Below are positions 25,487 to 34,095 of a stretch of DNA of 64,000 nt, piece by piece. Under the pieces are notes generated by a model that was not told the origin of the DNA, ran no database searches, and was given only the letters and a program-made list of their open reading frames with translations. The DNA is from Parabacteroides acidifaciens (GTDB taxonomy: Bacteria > Bacteroidota > Bacteroidia > Bacteroidales > Tannerellaceae). A program made the position numbers and the translations under genes. Location: NCBI RefSeq assembly GCF_003363715.1, contig NZ_QREV01000003.1:118619-182618 (forward strand). Direction: 5' to 3'. Position 1 is the stretch's first letter. Each line of letters starts with the position of its first letter.

Positions 25487-25690
25487 GAAATCGTACTCAA
25501 GATACAAACTTGTGTTGAACGGTGCAAAGCTGTGAAAACCTTATTCAAGGGACTTACATCGTAGCAAAGATATAACTTACTGAAAGATAGTGCCATATCA
25601 ATCCGTTTTCGGTTGCTGGTGGCACCACCTTTAAAAGACTTCAAATTTGGTAAATCCCTGAAAATTAAACATTTCAGGGATTTTCTTTTT
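25487..25690 (+). ncRNA. Candidate small RNA after the PARIS-like gene
   Basis: A promoter box lies at 25473-25480 and an intrinsic terminator at 25652-25690, so a transcript of about 200 nt is expected. No credible reading frame fills it. The self-complementary GGTGGCACCACC (25618-25629) suggests structure. I do not recognise the family. It may belong to the PARIS-like operon, or be an element-end RNA. Confidence 0.4.
25652..25690 (+). terminator. Intrinsic terminator
   Basis: AAATCCCTGAAA (25652-25663) and TTTCAGGGATTT (25672-25683) form a perfect 12-bp stem with an 8-nt loop, followed by TCTTTTTC. Confidence 0.8.
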
Positions 25691-25737
25691 CTCCCAATCC
25701 GCATATTTTTGGCAAAATAACGCACTTCCGCAGTGCT

Positions 25738-25779
25738 AAATCGTGGACAATTTTAGTCTCGAAAAAATGCCCACGATTT
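25738..25779. repeat. 9-bp inverted repeat near the right end of the mobilizable element
   Basis: AAATCGTGG (25738-25746) and CCACGATTT (25771-25779) are perfect inverted arms with a 24-nt spacer. They lie where the right end of the mobilizable element should be and could be a recombinase site, but no matching left copy was found. Confidence 0.4.
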
Positions 25780-25845
25780 GTGCTGTAAGTCGTTGATTGT
25801 ATTATCGTTTGATATCAGATATAGAAGATTCACGCTGTGAGTATT

Positions 25846-26496
25846 CTATTCTGCATTCTTTTTTAGCCATTCCAGCCTACGATGGTCAGGTAGATGTTTT
25901 ACTTTGAAGTGTTCAAAGGTAACATTAAATCCTTTTCCGTCCGGACAAGCCGCCATCAGTCCTACTTGCACAGGCGTATTGTCCTGCAACCAGGCATTGC
26001 GCATAAGCGTGTACTCCTTATCATCAAACGAATAGAAGATTTCCACAGCATCCAATCGTCTGATGGCCTTTATCCATACATATGGAACAGCTTTTTCTAA
26101 TGTAATTACGCTCCAATCCGATGTTTTATGGGTAACAACGGTACTCAAATTGAATTTACCGTCTACGAACTCGATACCTGCTTTGATGTAGTTTTCATGG
26201 TTAATACGAAGCATTAAACCTGCTTGGTCGAAACGTACTTTATAGTCTCCTGTAACCTTAACTTTTACTTCAAATTCTCCTCCATAGGTGGTGTAATAAA
26301 AAGGTGCATCATCAACAGTAAAACCATAATGAGAAATCCGCCAATAGTCACTTTGAGGCGTGACAAACATAGAAAGAGATTTGTCACTGATTTTCCATTG
26401 CTCTGGCTCATTGAACCATTGCATTTTTTCTAATGACTGTGCCATACAAAGTTGTGATGACATAAGAATTGCTAAGAAAAAAAACGACTTTTTCAT
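25846..26496 (-). CDS. DUF1349 family secreted protein
   Basis: The protein (about 217 residues) has a signal peptide (MKKSFFFLAILMSSQLCMAQ) and then a DUF1349 domain, a beta-sandwich related to concanavalin-like lectins: WFNEPEQWKISDKSL, AGLMLRINHENYIKAGIEF, then VQVGLMAACPDGKGFNVTFE. Members of the family in other bacteria are uncharacterised or bind sugars. I chose 26496 because it gives a proper signal peptide; an ATG at 26511 would add five residues. It follows the oxidoreductase gene on the same strand with a 28-bp gap, and may share its HxlR control. Confidence 0.85.
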   Translation of the reverse strand: MKKSFFFLAILMSSQLCMAQSLEKMQWFNEPEQWKISDKSLSMFVTPQSDYWRISHYGFTVDDAPFYYTTYGGEFEVKVKVTGDYKVRFDQAGLMLRINHENYIKAGIEFVDGKFNLSTVVTHKTSDWSVITLEKAVPYVWIKAIRRLDAVEIFYSFDDKEYTLMRNAWLQDNTPVQVGLMAACPDGKGFNVTFEHFKVKHLPDHRRLEWLKKNAE

Positions 26497-26524
26497 TTTA
26501 CTTTTTATCATAATTAAAAATGAA

Positions 26525-27184
26525 TCAATAACCGATTGTGAAACGTTCCTGATGATGTTTTTCCTGTTCCAACTCGTCCACCATTGCCATAGCATAGTCT
26601 TCTACAGAAATGAAACTTTCACCCTTTTCATCTACAATCAGGTCGTCTTTCCCTAAGCGGAACTTACCAGTGCGTACACCGGCTGTCAAATTACCAAGAT
26701 TTGCCGCCGGAGAGAAGAATACCCAATCAAGCTCTTTTTCATTGACTAATGTTTCAAGAAAGAACTTCGCCATAGACTTAACACCGGGCAACCACGCATC
26801 CGGCAAAGTTCCCGTATCAACCAAACGCAGGCCGGGTTTAACAAACAGACTACCTGCGCCACCCACAACCTGAAAGCGTTTTACACCCGATGCTTTCACC
26901 TCATCCAAAATCTTTGGATAGACACGTAGTGTGTCCTCATACATATTTGGATTTGACCACCCCGGATTATATGCACTTATAATCGCATCCTTACCTTTTA
27001 ATGTCTCAATCATTGCGGAAGTATTTTCCACATCAATTTCTTTAATCTCCAAATTTGGAGAACTTACTTTCATTTTGGCGGCATTGCGTACAATAGCCGT
27101 TACATAATGCCCTCTGTTCAACAATTCATTCAGAATTGCGTTACCTACAAAACCACTTGCACCGATTAATGCTACATTCTTCAT
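26525..27184 (-). CDS. NAD(P)-binding oxidoreductase/epimerase-like protein
   Basis: The 219-residue protein begins with the Rossmann motif VALIGASGFVGNAILNELL and has the NAD(P)H-binding family features ITAYNPGWSN-like loop and GAGSLFVKPGL. It belongs to the atypical short-chain dehydrogenase (NmrA/SDR_a5) group. It would bind NAD(P)H, and in HxlR-controlled loci such proteins often reduce quinones or aldehydes; the substrate here is unknown. It diverges from the HxlR-family gene (27421), a very common pair in Bacteroidetes in which the regulator senses a reactive electrophile. Confidence 0.85.
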   Translation of the reverse strand: MKNVALIGASGFVGNAILNELLNRGHYVTAIVRNAAKMKVSSPNLEIKEIDVENTSAMIETLKGKDAIISAYNPGWSNPNMYEDTLRVYPKILDEVKASGVKRFQVVGGAGSLFVKPGLRLVDTGTLPDAWLPGVKSMAKFFLETLVNEKELDWVFFSPAANLGNLTAGVRTGKFRLGKDDLIVDEKGESFISVEDYAMAMVDELEQEKHHQERFTIGY

Positions 27185-27387
27185 GACAAATATTTTTTTA
27201 ATGAATACGACGTTGTTCTTTGATGATGCAAAGTTCTATACTTTAAAAAACAAATACAAGTAGATACTGAACTCTCATATACTTACCATACAGAAACTAA
27301 TACTGAACCTGAATGAATTACATTTTCTACTTTAACCTACTTTGACACAATAAATAAGGTGTATTTGCATCTAATTAGTTTTTAAGT

Positions 27388-27395
27388 TACTTTTG
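27388..27395 (+). promoter_or_regulatory. -7 box for the HxlR gene
   Basis: TACTTTTG fits TAnnTTTG, 26 bp before the ATG at 27421. Confidence 0.5.
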
Positions 27396-27420
27396 TATAG
27401 CAATTAAAGCACAATACCTT

Positions 27421-27795
27421 ATGGAAGCAGATAAATTAAAAGATGAAATATTCATTCAGAATTGCCCGATAAGAAACATTCTTTCCCGCATTAGTGATAA
27501 ATGGTCGATATTGACTATATTTACATTGGAACAAATTCCCGTCATGAGATTTGGAGAACTCCAAAGAACAATACCCGACATCTCACAAAAGATGCTAACT
27601 GTAACATTACGTACCTTGGAACAGGACGGCATTGTAAAACGTCAAGTCTATGCACAAATCCCTCCAAAAGTGGAATACTCTTTAACCCCACGAGGATTGT
27701 CATTATTACCCCATTTGAACTCTCTTATCTATTGGGCTAAAGACCAAATGGATAGTATAATGAAAGACCGAAAACGAAATGAATCGAAAGACTAA
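27421..27795 (+). CDS. HxlR-family transcriptional regulator
   Basis: The protein (124 residues) is a winged-helix HxlR regulator. It has the family's redox-sensing Cys in IQNCPIRNIL, the recognition helix FGELQRTIPDISQKMLTVTL and the wing PPKVEYSLTPRGLSLLP. HxlR proteins of this kind respond to quinones or other electrophiles through that Cys. It faces away from the NAD(P)-binding oxidoreductase (26525-27184), which is the probable target. About 235 bp lie between them. Confidence 0.88.
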   Translation: MEADKLKDEIFIQNCPIRNILSRISDKWSILTIFTLEQIPVMRFGELQRTIPDISQKMLTVTLRTLEQDGIVKRQVYAQIPPKVEYSLTPRGLSLLPHLNSLIYWAKDQMDSIMKDRKRNESKD

Positions 27796-27814
27796 CCATA
27801 ATACTACATCATGT

Positions 27815-28250
27815 TCGTGGTTCAATATCTACACAGATGCAGACAACGAGCGATAAAAGACTTCCGCATGGAAGCAAAGCCATCGCTTCTCATATTGACA
27901 AAGCATTTATTGTCCAAAGTCTGGATAGCAGCTTCAATGTACGCAGAATCGAACGCTTTATGCTGCAACTCTCACCGGAGAATATTCAACCCGTAGGGAG
28001 ATGGTGCTATTGCCGGATTCAGGTGTACTGATTGATACGCCAGGGGTAAAGCTATTCGGTGTTACCAATGACAACACGGATAATTTGTCGGAAATCTTGG
28101 ATATATCCGATTATGAGGGAAAATGCAGAGATATAAAGGCAAAGCAACTGTCATATACGATATTAAAGGCCTGCATTATCCATATAATCAGGAAAAGTTC
28201 CGCTCCTCTCAAGCAACTGTTTCTGTCACGATAGACGACAACCAGCCTTA
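27815..28250 (+). pseudogene. Scar of gene fragments: AlbA_2 piece and RsgA remains
   Basis: Bases 27815-27879 match bases 22571-22636 of the AlbA_2 gene closely (one deletion and several substitutions). Next comes an RsgA-like segment (IDKAFIVQSLDSSFNVRRIE, then LSPENIQPV). In another frame follows VLLPDSGVLIDTPGVKLFGV, then DNLSEILDISDYEGKCR. The part between, including the GTP-binding P-loop, is missing. After about 28126 a third segment ends with QATVSVTIDDNQP and a stop; I cannot name its source. None of these is expressed as a whole protein. Confidence 0.7.
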
Positions 28251-28394
28251 ACCTCCGGGCTATGCCTATGAATAGAACTAATTCAGAGTAGATCAGTAAT
28301 ATTGGAGGCATAAAAAGAATGGAAGATATGATGTAATTGTGTCATACTGCTAAAGAATGACATACTAAAACTATTTTATCTCCCGTTAATTCTT

Positions 28395-28402
28395 TACATT
28401 TG
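28395..28402 (+). promoter_or_regulatory. -7 box for dxs
   Basis: TACATTTG fits TAnnTTTG, 20 bp before the ATG at 28422. Confidence 0.55.
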
Positions 28403-28421
28403 CCACAAAATTACAGCGATT

Positions 28422-30359
28422 ATGACAGAATGCAAGGATGAACACATATTAAGTTCCATTGATTACCCGGAGGATTTGCGGAAATTGTCCCCCGATAAAC
28501 TGGAAGAGGTATGTGCAGAGTTGCGTCAATATATAATAGATATACTCTCTGAAACCCCCGGGCATTTGGGGGCAAGCCTCGGTACAGTAGAACTGACAGT
28601 CGCTTTACATTATGTATTTAATACCCCTTACGATCGTATTGTCTGGGACGTGGGGCATCAGGCTTATGGCCATAAAATACTGACCGGCCGGCGGGAAGCA
28701 TTTCATACTTTACGGAAGTTTAAAGGCATCAGCGGTTTCCCCAATCCGCAGGAAAGCCCGTATGATGCGTTTATTGCCGGCCATGCCTCAAACTCTATTT
28801 CGGCAGCAATGGGTATGTCGGTCGCTTCGGCATTAAAAAATGAAGCGAACAGGCATGTGATTGCAGTAATCGGTGATGGAGCCATGACGGGCGGATTGGC
28901 ATTTGAGGGGCTGAACAATGCATCGGCCAATCCGAACAACCTGTTGATTATCCTTAATGATAACGACATGGCGATAGACCGCGCTGTCGGTGGCTTGAGC
29001 CAATATTTAGTTGATATTACGACCAGCCAGGCATATAATAAGATGCGCTATGACGTCTATCGCGGCTTGCGTAAGATGAAGCTGATCAATAATGACCGGC
29101 GGGAGAATATCCTGCGTTTTAACAATAGCCTGAAGGCATTGCTTACACAGCAGCATAATTTGTTCGAGGGATTCAGCATCCGCTACTTTGGTCCTATTGA
29201 CGGGCATGATGTCGGGTATCTGACTAAGGTTCTGAATGACATAAAGGATATGCAAGGCCCCAAGCTGTTGCATATCAAAACGAAGAAAGGCAAAGGCTTC
29301 AGACCTGCCGAAGAATCGGCAACGGAATGGCATGCCCCCGGTCTTTTTAATAAGGAAACGGGCGAGCGTATTATCGTCCACAAGCTGAATGAGCCCCAAC
29401 TCTATCAGGATGTCTTCGGGCATACCCTCGTCGAGCTGGCGGAACAGGACGAACGGATCGTCGGGATCACTCCCGCCATGCCAACCGGTTGTTCTATGAC
29501 CTATATGATGAAAGCATTCCCCAAACGTGCCTTTGATGTCGGCATTGCGGAAGGCCATGCGGTGACCTTCTCTGCCGGGCTTGCCAAAGAGGGAATGATT
29601 CCTTTCTGCAACATCTATTCCTCTTTCATGCAGCGGGCCTACGACATGGTGATACACGACGTTGCCCTGCAGAACCTGCATATGGTGATTTGTCTGGATC
29701 GTGCCGGTCTGGTCGGTGAAGACGGAGCCACCCATCACGGGGTGTTCGACCTGGCCTATTTGCGTCCGGTTCCGAACCTGATTATATCGTCTCCGCTGAA
29801 CGAACTGGATTTGCGGAACCTGATGTACACCGGATATAAGGAAAACAACGGCCCGTTTGTGATCCGTTATCCCCGGGGGAAAGGCGAGATGGCCGACTGG
29901 AGGAATGAAATGCACGTCCTGCCGATTGGAAAGGGGAAGAAGCTCCGCGATGGGGATGATATTGCAATCCTTTCGCTTGGCCCTATCGGAAACGAAGTGA
30001 TAAAGGCAATAAAGATGGTTGAGGGTGAAGGTCTGTCGGTCGCCCACTACGATATGATATATTTGAAACCGATAGACGAAGACCTGTTGCATGAAGTTGG
30101 CAAGAAGTTCGATCGTATCATCACCGTCGAGAACGGTGTGATCAAAGGCGGACTTGGCAGTGCTGTCCTGGAGTTTATGGCGGATAACGGCTATACTCCG
30201 CGAGTAAAAAGAATCGGTGTGCCGGATGAATTTATCGAACATGGCCCGATACCCGAACAGTACAAACTATGTGGCATGGATGCCCAAAGCATCACTGATG
30301 AAATAAAGAAGATGGTTATCAGGGGGAAGGCAACTCCCCATACATTAATCACTATATAA
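28422..30359 (+). CDS. dxs: 1-deoxy-D-xylulose-5-phosphate synthase
   Basis: The enzyme joins pyruvate and glyceraldehyde 3-phosphate with thiamine diphosphate, the first step of the MEP route to isoprenoids. The 645-residue length is normal. Visible are [13 protein letters not shown] and [15 protein letters not shown] near the N-terminus, the thiamine motif [29 protein letters not shown] in the pyrimidine domain, and a transketolase-C domain ending with PDEFIEHG. One bp separates it from trkA, and TrkA from TrkH, so the three genes form one transcript. Confidence 0.97.
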   Translation: MTECKDEHILSSIDYPEDLRKLSPDKLEEVCAELRQYIIDILSETPGHLGASLGTVELTVALHYVFNTPYDRIVWDVGHQAYGHKILTGRREAFHTLRKFKGISGFPNPQESPYDAFIAGHASNSISAAMGMSVASALKNEANRHVIAVIGDGAMTGGLAFEGLNNASANPNNLLIILNDNDMAIDRAVGGLSQYLVDITTSQAYNKMRYDVYRGLRKMKLINNDRRENILRFNNSLKALLTQQHNLFEGFSIRYFGPIDGHDVGYLTKVLNDIKDMQGPKLLHIKTKKGKGFRPAEESATEWHAPGLFNKETGERIIVHKLNEPQLYQDVFGHTLVELAEQDERIVGITPAMPTGCSMTYMMKAFPKRAFDVGIAEGHAVTFSAGLAKEGMIPFCNIYSSFMQRAYDMVIHDVALQNLHMVICLDRAGLVGEDGATHHGVFDLAYLRPVPNLIISSPLNELDLRNLMYTGYKENNGPFVIRYPRGKGEMADWRNEMHVLPIGKGKKLRDGDDIAILSLGPIGNEVIKAIKMVEGEGLSVAHYDMIYLKPIDEDLLHEVGKKFDRIITVENGVIKGGLGSAVLEFMADNGYTPRVKRIGVPDEFIEHGPIPEQYKLCGMDAQSITDEIKKMVIRGKATPHTLITI

Positions 30360-30360
30360 A

Positions 30361-31698
30361 ATGAAAATTATTATAGCCGGAGCCGGTGAAGTAGGAACCC
30401 ACCTGGCAAAGATGTTATCACAGGAAAAGCAGGATATTATCCTGATGGACCCGAATGAGGAACGTTTGAATTTCACAAATTCAAGCATGGAGATCCTGCC
30501 TATGGTTGGGAATCCGACTTCTATCCGGGACCTGGAAGAAGCCGGTATCAGAAAGGCCGACCTGTTCGTAAGCGTCACTCCGGAAGAAACGACCAATGTA
30601 GCAGCCAGTATCCTGGCCTCCAAATTAGGCGCTCGTAAGACGTTGACGCGCATCAATAACTACGAATACCTCTTACCCAAGAATAAGGAACTGTTTGAAA
30701 AGATGGGGATCAACTCCATGATCTATCCCGAGATGCTGGCAGCCAGGGAGATTGTGACAGCCGTAAAACGTCCCTGGACCCGTCAGTATTGGGAGCTGTT
30801 CGGAGGCGCATTGATCCTGCTCGGCGTGAAAGTGCGCGACAATTCCCGGCTTGTGAACAAGCATCTATATGAATTGCTGAACGAACAGAAGCTCTATCAT
30901 ATTGTTGCCATCAAGCGGCAGAACGAAACAATCATTCCGCGTGGTACCGACCGGATAGAATCCGGCGATATCGTTTTCTTTACCACGACTAAAAGTCATA
31001 TAGAAGATGTCCGTTTGCACGCAGGTAAGCGGGACCCGGAAGTGAAGAAAGTGATCATCATGGGAGGGAGCCGTATCGCCATCCGCACCAGCCAGTATTT
31101 GCCGAACAATATCCGCGTGAAAGTGATCGAAACGAACAAGGACAAGAGCCACCGCATAGCAGAGGTCGTCCCCGGAAACGTACTGATCATAAACGGAGAC
31201 GGGCGCGATACCGACCTGCTGATGCAGGAAGGCATCAAAGATGCGCAGGCCTTCATCGCACTGACGGAAAACTCGAGTACAAATATCCTGGCCTGTCTCG
31301 CCGCCAAACGTGCCGGCGTGTTCAAGACGATTGCCAAGATTGAAAATATAGATTATATACCACTGGCAGAGAGTATGGATATCGGTTCGGTTATCAACAA
31401 GAAGTTGATTGCCGCCAGCTATATTTACCAGTTCCTGCTGGATGCGGACGTGTCGAACGTGAAATGCCTAACCTTTGCCAATGCTGATGTGGCAGAACTC
31501 GTTGCCCGTCCCGATTCCAAAATCACCCGCAAACAGGTCAAGGACCTGAACTTGCCGAAAGATATGACGTTAGGAGGACTGATCCGTGACGGCGAGCCGA
31601 TGATGATTAAAGGTGATACGCAGATCCAGGCCTACGACCACGTCGTCGTCTTCTGCTTAGATACGGCAATGCGCAAATTGGAGGATTACTTTAATTGA
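30361..31698 (+). CDS. trkA: Trk system K+ uptake regulatory protein TrkA
   Basis: TrkA is the cytoplasmic NAD(H)- or ATP-binding regulator of the TrkH potassium channel. The 445-residue protein has two copies of the RCK unit, each with a Rossmann motif: IIIAGAGEVGTHLAKMLS at the N-terminus and VIIMGGSRIAIRTSQYL near the middle (about residue 233). Each is followed by a TrkA-C domain. The gene lies 1 bp after dxs and 1 bp before trkH, the expected partner. Confidence 0.95.
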   Translation: MKIIIAGAGEVGTHLAKMLSQEKQDIILMDPNEERLNFTNSSMEILPMVGNPTSIRDLEEAGIRKADLFVSVTPEETTNVAASILASKLGARKTLTRINNYEYLLPKNKELFEKMGINSMIYPEMLAAREIVTAVKRPWTRQYWELFGGALILLGVKVRDNSRLVNKHLYELLNEQKLYHIVAIKRQNETIIPRGTDRIESGDIVFFTTTKSHIEDVRLHAGKRDPEVKKVIIMGGSRIAIRTSQYLPNNIRVKVIETNKDKSHRIAEVVPGNVLIINGDGRDTDLLMQEGIKDAQAFIALTENSSTNILACLAAKRAGVFKTIAKIENIDYIPLAESMDIGSVINKKLIAASYIYQFLLDADVSNVKCLTFANADVAELVARPDSKITRKQVKDLNLPKDMTLGGLIRDGEPMMIKGDTQIQAYDHVVVFCLDTAMRKLEDYFN

Positions 31699-31699
31699 T

Positions 31700-33154
31700 A
31701 TGCTGAACATCCGTTTTATAATCAAGATGCTGGGGATGATGTTTATCCTCGAGACATTGTTTATGCTGGCAGCTACGGCAGTCGCTTTCCTGTATAAAGG
31801 CAGTGACTTCTATCCGCTACTGCAATCGAGCGGTATCATGTTCGGAACAGGCGTCCTTTTTACCTTGATCGGGTTGCGGGCCAACGAGCATACCGCCGGA
31901 CGTCGCGAAGGGATGCTGACCGTCAGCCTGACATGGGCTCTTTTCTCCCTGTTGGGGATGCTGCCTTTCTATCTGGGCGGCTATATCGACAACATCACGG
32001 ATGCCTACTTTGAAACTATGTCCGGTTTCACCACGACGGGCTCTACCATACTGACCGACATCGAGACGCTCCCCCACGGCATTCTTTTCTGGCGAAGCCT
32101 CACCCAGTGGCAGGGCGGTATCGGAATGATTGTCTTTACCGTAGCCCTGATGCCTATCATCGGCGGGGGAGCTACGCAGATGTTCAATGCCGAGACGCCG
32201 GGTATTACACACGAACGCTTCCGTCCGCGTGTGACGCAGGTCGCCAAACGTCTTTGGGGTGTCTATCTTTTCCTGACGATTGTCCTGATCGGTATGCTGT
32301 GGGCAGGTCCCATGAACTTGTACGATGCCGTCAACCACGCGCTCACTTGTATCTCGACGGGTGGATATTCGACCAAGAATGCCAGTATAGCTTATTGGGA
32401 TTCCGCCTACATCGAATATGTCATAACAGCCTTCATGTTTATCGGGGCAACCAATATCACGCTGATTTATTTCTTCTTCAACGGCAACCCAAAGCGGTTG
32501 TTTAAAGACGAGGAGATGCGTTGGTTCTTTTGGTTCGTATTGATCATCACGGCTATGACGACAGCCTGGATCATGTACCGGGGGATCGTGGATGATTTCG
32601 GCACAGCTTTCCGGGAATCCATCTTCCAGGTTGTGACGCTGGTTTCCACCTGCGGTTTTGCAACGGCGGACTATATCCCCTGGGGGCCGTTCTTCTGGTT
32701 GCTGGCACTCGTCCTGATGGTGGTCTGCGGCTGTGCAGGGTCAACCTGCGGCGGGTTGAAGATGGGGCGTTTCGTAATCCTTGCCAAAAATCTGTTCAAT
32801 GAGTTTAAGAAACAAACCCATCCCCATGCGATTATCCCGGTACGGATGAACGGACATGCGATTTCCGGTGATATCGTCCACCGGGTTCTGGCTTTTGCTT
32901 TTGCCTATATCGCTTTGATCTTCGTCAGTTGCATGGTGCTGATGCTCGACGGAATGGGGTTTGAGGAGACCATCGGGGCGACGATTTCCTCTATCAGCAA
33001 TGTCGGTCCGGGACTTGGCAGCCTGGGGCCTGTCGGCAACTATGCCGATGTCCCGACGGTATCGAAATGGTTCCTGTCGTTCCTGATGATGGTAGGTCGT
33101 CTGGAGATATTCACGGTGCTGACGATTCTGTTGCCGGGGTTCTGGAAACAATAG
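31700..33154 (+). CDS. trkH: TrkH-family K+ uptake protein
   Basis: This inner-membrane channel (484 residues) passes K+ under control of TrkA. It has many membrane segments and four pore-loop filter motifs: GFTTTGSTIL, CISTGGYST, VSTCGFATAD and ISNVGPGLG, as in all TrkH/KtrB proteins. Each filter has the expected central Gly. It is the last gene of the dxs-trkA-trkH transcript, followed by a strong terminator at 33213-33256. Confidence 0.95.
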   Translation: MLNIRFIIKMLGMMFILETLFMLAATAVAFLYKGSDFYPLLQSSGIMFGTGVLFTLIGLRANEHTAGRREGMLTVSLTWALFSLLGMLPFYLGGYIDNITDAYFETMSGFTTTGSTILTDIETLPHGILFWRSLTQWQGGIGMIVFTVALMPIIGGGATQMFNAETPGITHERFRPRVTQVAKRLWGVYLFLTIVLIGMLWAGPMNLYDAVNHALTCISTGGYSTKNASIAYWDSAYIEYVITAFMFIGATNITLIYFFFNGNPKRLFKDEEMRWFFWFVLIITAMTTAWIMYRGIVDDFGTAFRESIFQVVTLVSTCGFATADYIPWGPFFWLLALVLMVVCGCAGSTCGGLKMGRFVILAKNLFNEFKKQTHPHAIIPVRMNGHAISGDIVHRVLAFAFAYIALIFVSCMVLMLDGMGFEETIGATISSISNVGPGLGSLGPVGNYADVPTVSKWFLSFLMMVGRLEIFTVLTILLPGFWKQ

Positions 33155-33212
33155 TCGGATATCGGTCTGTTTGCATAGGCATTCTGTCTAAAACCGATAA
33201 GCATCGGATAAT

Positions 33213-33256
33213 AAACGAATAGGCATTGGTTTCTTAACCGGTGCCTATTCGTTTTT
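33213..33256 (+). terminator. Intrinsic terminator after trkH
   Basis: AAACGAATAGGCA (33213-33225) and TGCCTATTCGTTT (33242-33254) form a perfect 13-bp stem with a T-rich tail (TTTTTATTT). Confidence 0.8.
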
Positions 33257-33308
33257 ATTTCGGAGAAGCAGGTCTGAATTTTATTTAGGAGATATATACG
33301 CTTTTGCG

Positions 33309-33316
33309 TATTTTTG
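33309..33316 (+). promoter_or_regulatory. -7 box for ruvA
   Basis: TATTTTTG fits TAnnTTTG, 42 bp before the ATG at 33358. Confidence 0.5.
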
Positions 33317-33357
33317 CGTTATAATAGGTGCGAATCATTAATAAGATGTGAGATAAG

Positions 33358-33951
33358 ATGATAGAATATATCAAGGGGGAAATAGTGGAACTGACACCGG
33401 CCCGGATCGTGGTGGAATGCGCGGGGATCGGTTACGAACTCAATATTTCCCTGAATACATATAGCTTTTACAACGGGAAACAGACGGGGAAGATTTACGT
33501 GTACGAGGTGATACGTGAAGACGCCCACCTGCTCTTCGGCTTTGCCGGACGGGAGGAAAGGGAGCTGTTTCTGATGCTTACCAGCGTTTCGGGGGTAGGC
33601 CCTAATACGGCGCGGATGATCCTGTCGTCGCTCTCGCCGGCCGAACTGGTGCGGGTGATAGCCGACAAGAACGAGACGGCCCTGACAGGTGTGAAAGGCA
33701 TCGGGCTGAAGACGGCCCAACGTATCCTTGTCGACCTCAAAAACAAGGTGAAACCGATCGAGGGGATGGCGGCTGCAAAAGGGACTTCGTCTGCTCTGGC
33801 CGGTAGTGCCGTGTCGGAGGAGGCTGTTGCTGCATTGGTGATGTTGGGTTTCCAGAAGACTGCTTCGCAAAAGGCTGTCAATACGATCCTGAAAGGGTCG
33901 CCTGCATTGGCTGTTGAACAAGTAATTAAAACTGCATTACGAATGCTTTAG
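33358..33951 (+). CDS. ruvA: Holliday junction DNA helicase subunit RuvA
   Basis: RuvA binds Holliday junctions and loads the RuvB motor for branch migration. The 197-residue protein has the N-terminal OB fold (MIEYIKGEIVELTPARIVVE), two helix-hairpin-helix motifs (LTSVSGVGPNTARMIL and LTGVKGIGLKTAQRILVDL), and the C-terminal three-helix RuvB-binding domain (SEEAVAALVMLGFQKTAS). Position next to sprA is common in Bacteroidetes. The start at 33358 is a clear ATG. Confidence 0.96.
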   Translation: MIEYIKGEIVELTPARIVVECAGIGYELNISLNTYSFYNGKQTGKIYVYEVIREDAHLLFGFAGREERELFLMLTSVSGVGPNTARMILSSLSPAELVRVIADKNETALTGVKGIGLKTAQRILVDLKNKVKPIEGMAAAKGTSSALAGSAVSEEAVAALVMLGFQKTASQKAVNTILKGSPALAVEQVIKTALRML

Positions 33952-33964
33952 GAAATAGCCACTC

Positions 33965-34049
33965 TGTCATGGCGGGCTTGCCCCGCCATCCCATCCTAAT
34001 AACAGGAAATCAGTATAGGATGAGGTTGCGGGTCAAGCCCGCAATGACA
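33965..34049. repeat. REP-like long palindrome between ruvA and sprA
   Basis: The 34-nt arms (33965-33998 and 34016-34049) are imperfect inverted repeats that centre on the CGGGCTTG/CAAGCCCG motif, with a 17-nt loop. The left arm has six bases that differ from the perfect pairing. This type of palindrome is known as a dispersed intergenic repeat in several genomes. Confidence 0.75.
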
Positions 34050-34095
34050 CGACGGGGCATAGATGATTATTGGGTCAACCCATTATCAATTAAAA

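Noticed and set aside
25440..25740. tRNA or tRNA fragment as integration target
   Set aside because: No cloverleaf or conserved TPsiC sequence was found in the region.
27837..28234. Two small intact proteins of 60 to 80 residues
   Set aside because: They are pieces of RsgA in different frames without the GTP-binding core, so they are remains and not genes.
29007..30242. Long open frame antisense to dxs
   Set aside because: It lies wholly within dxs and has a composition typical of antisense shadow frames; dxs is certain.
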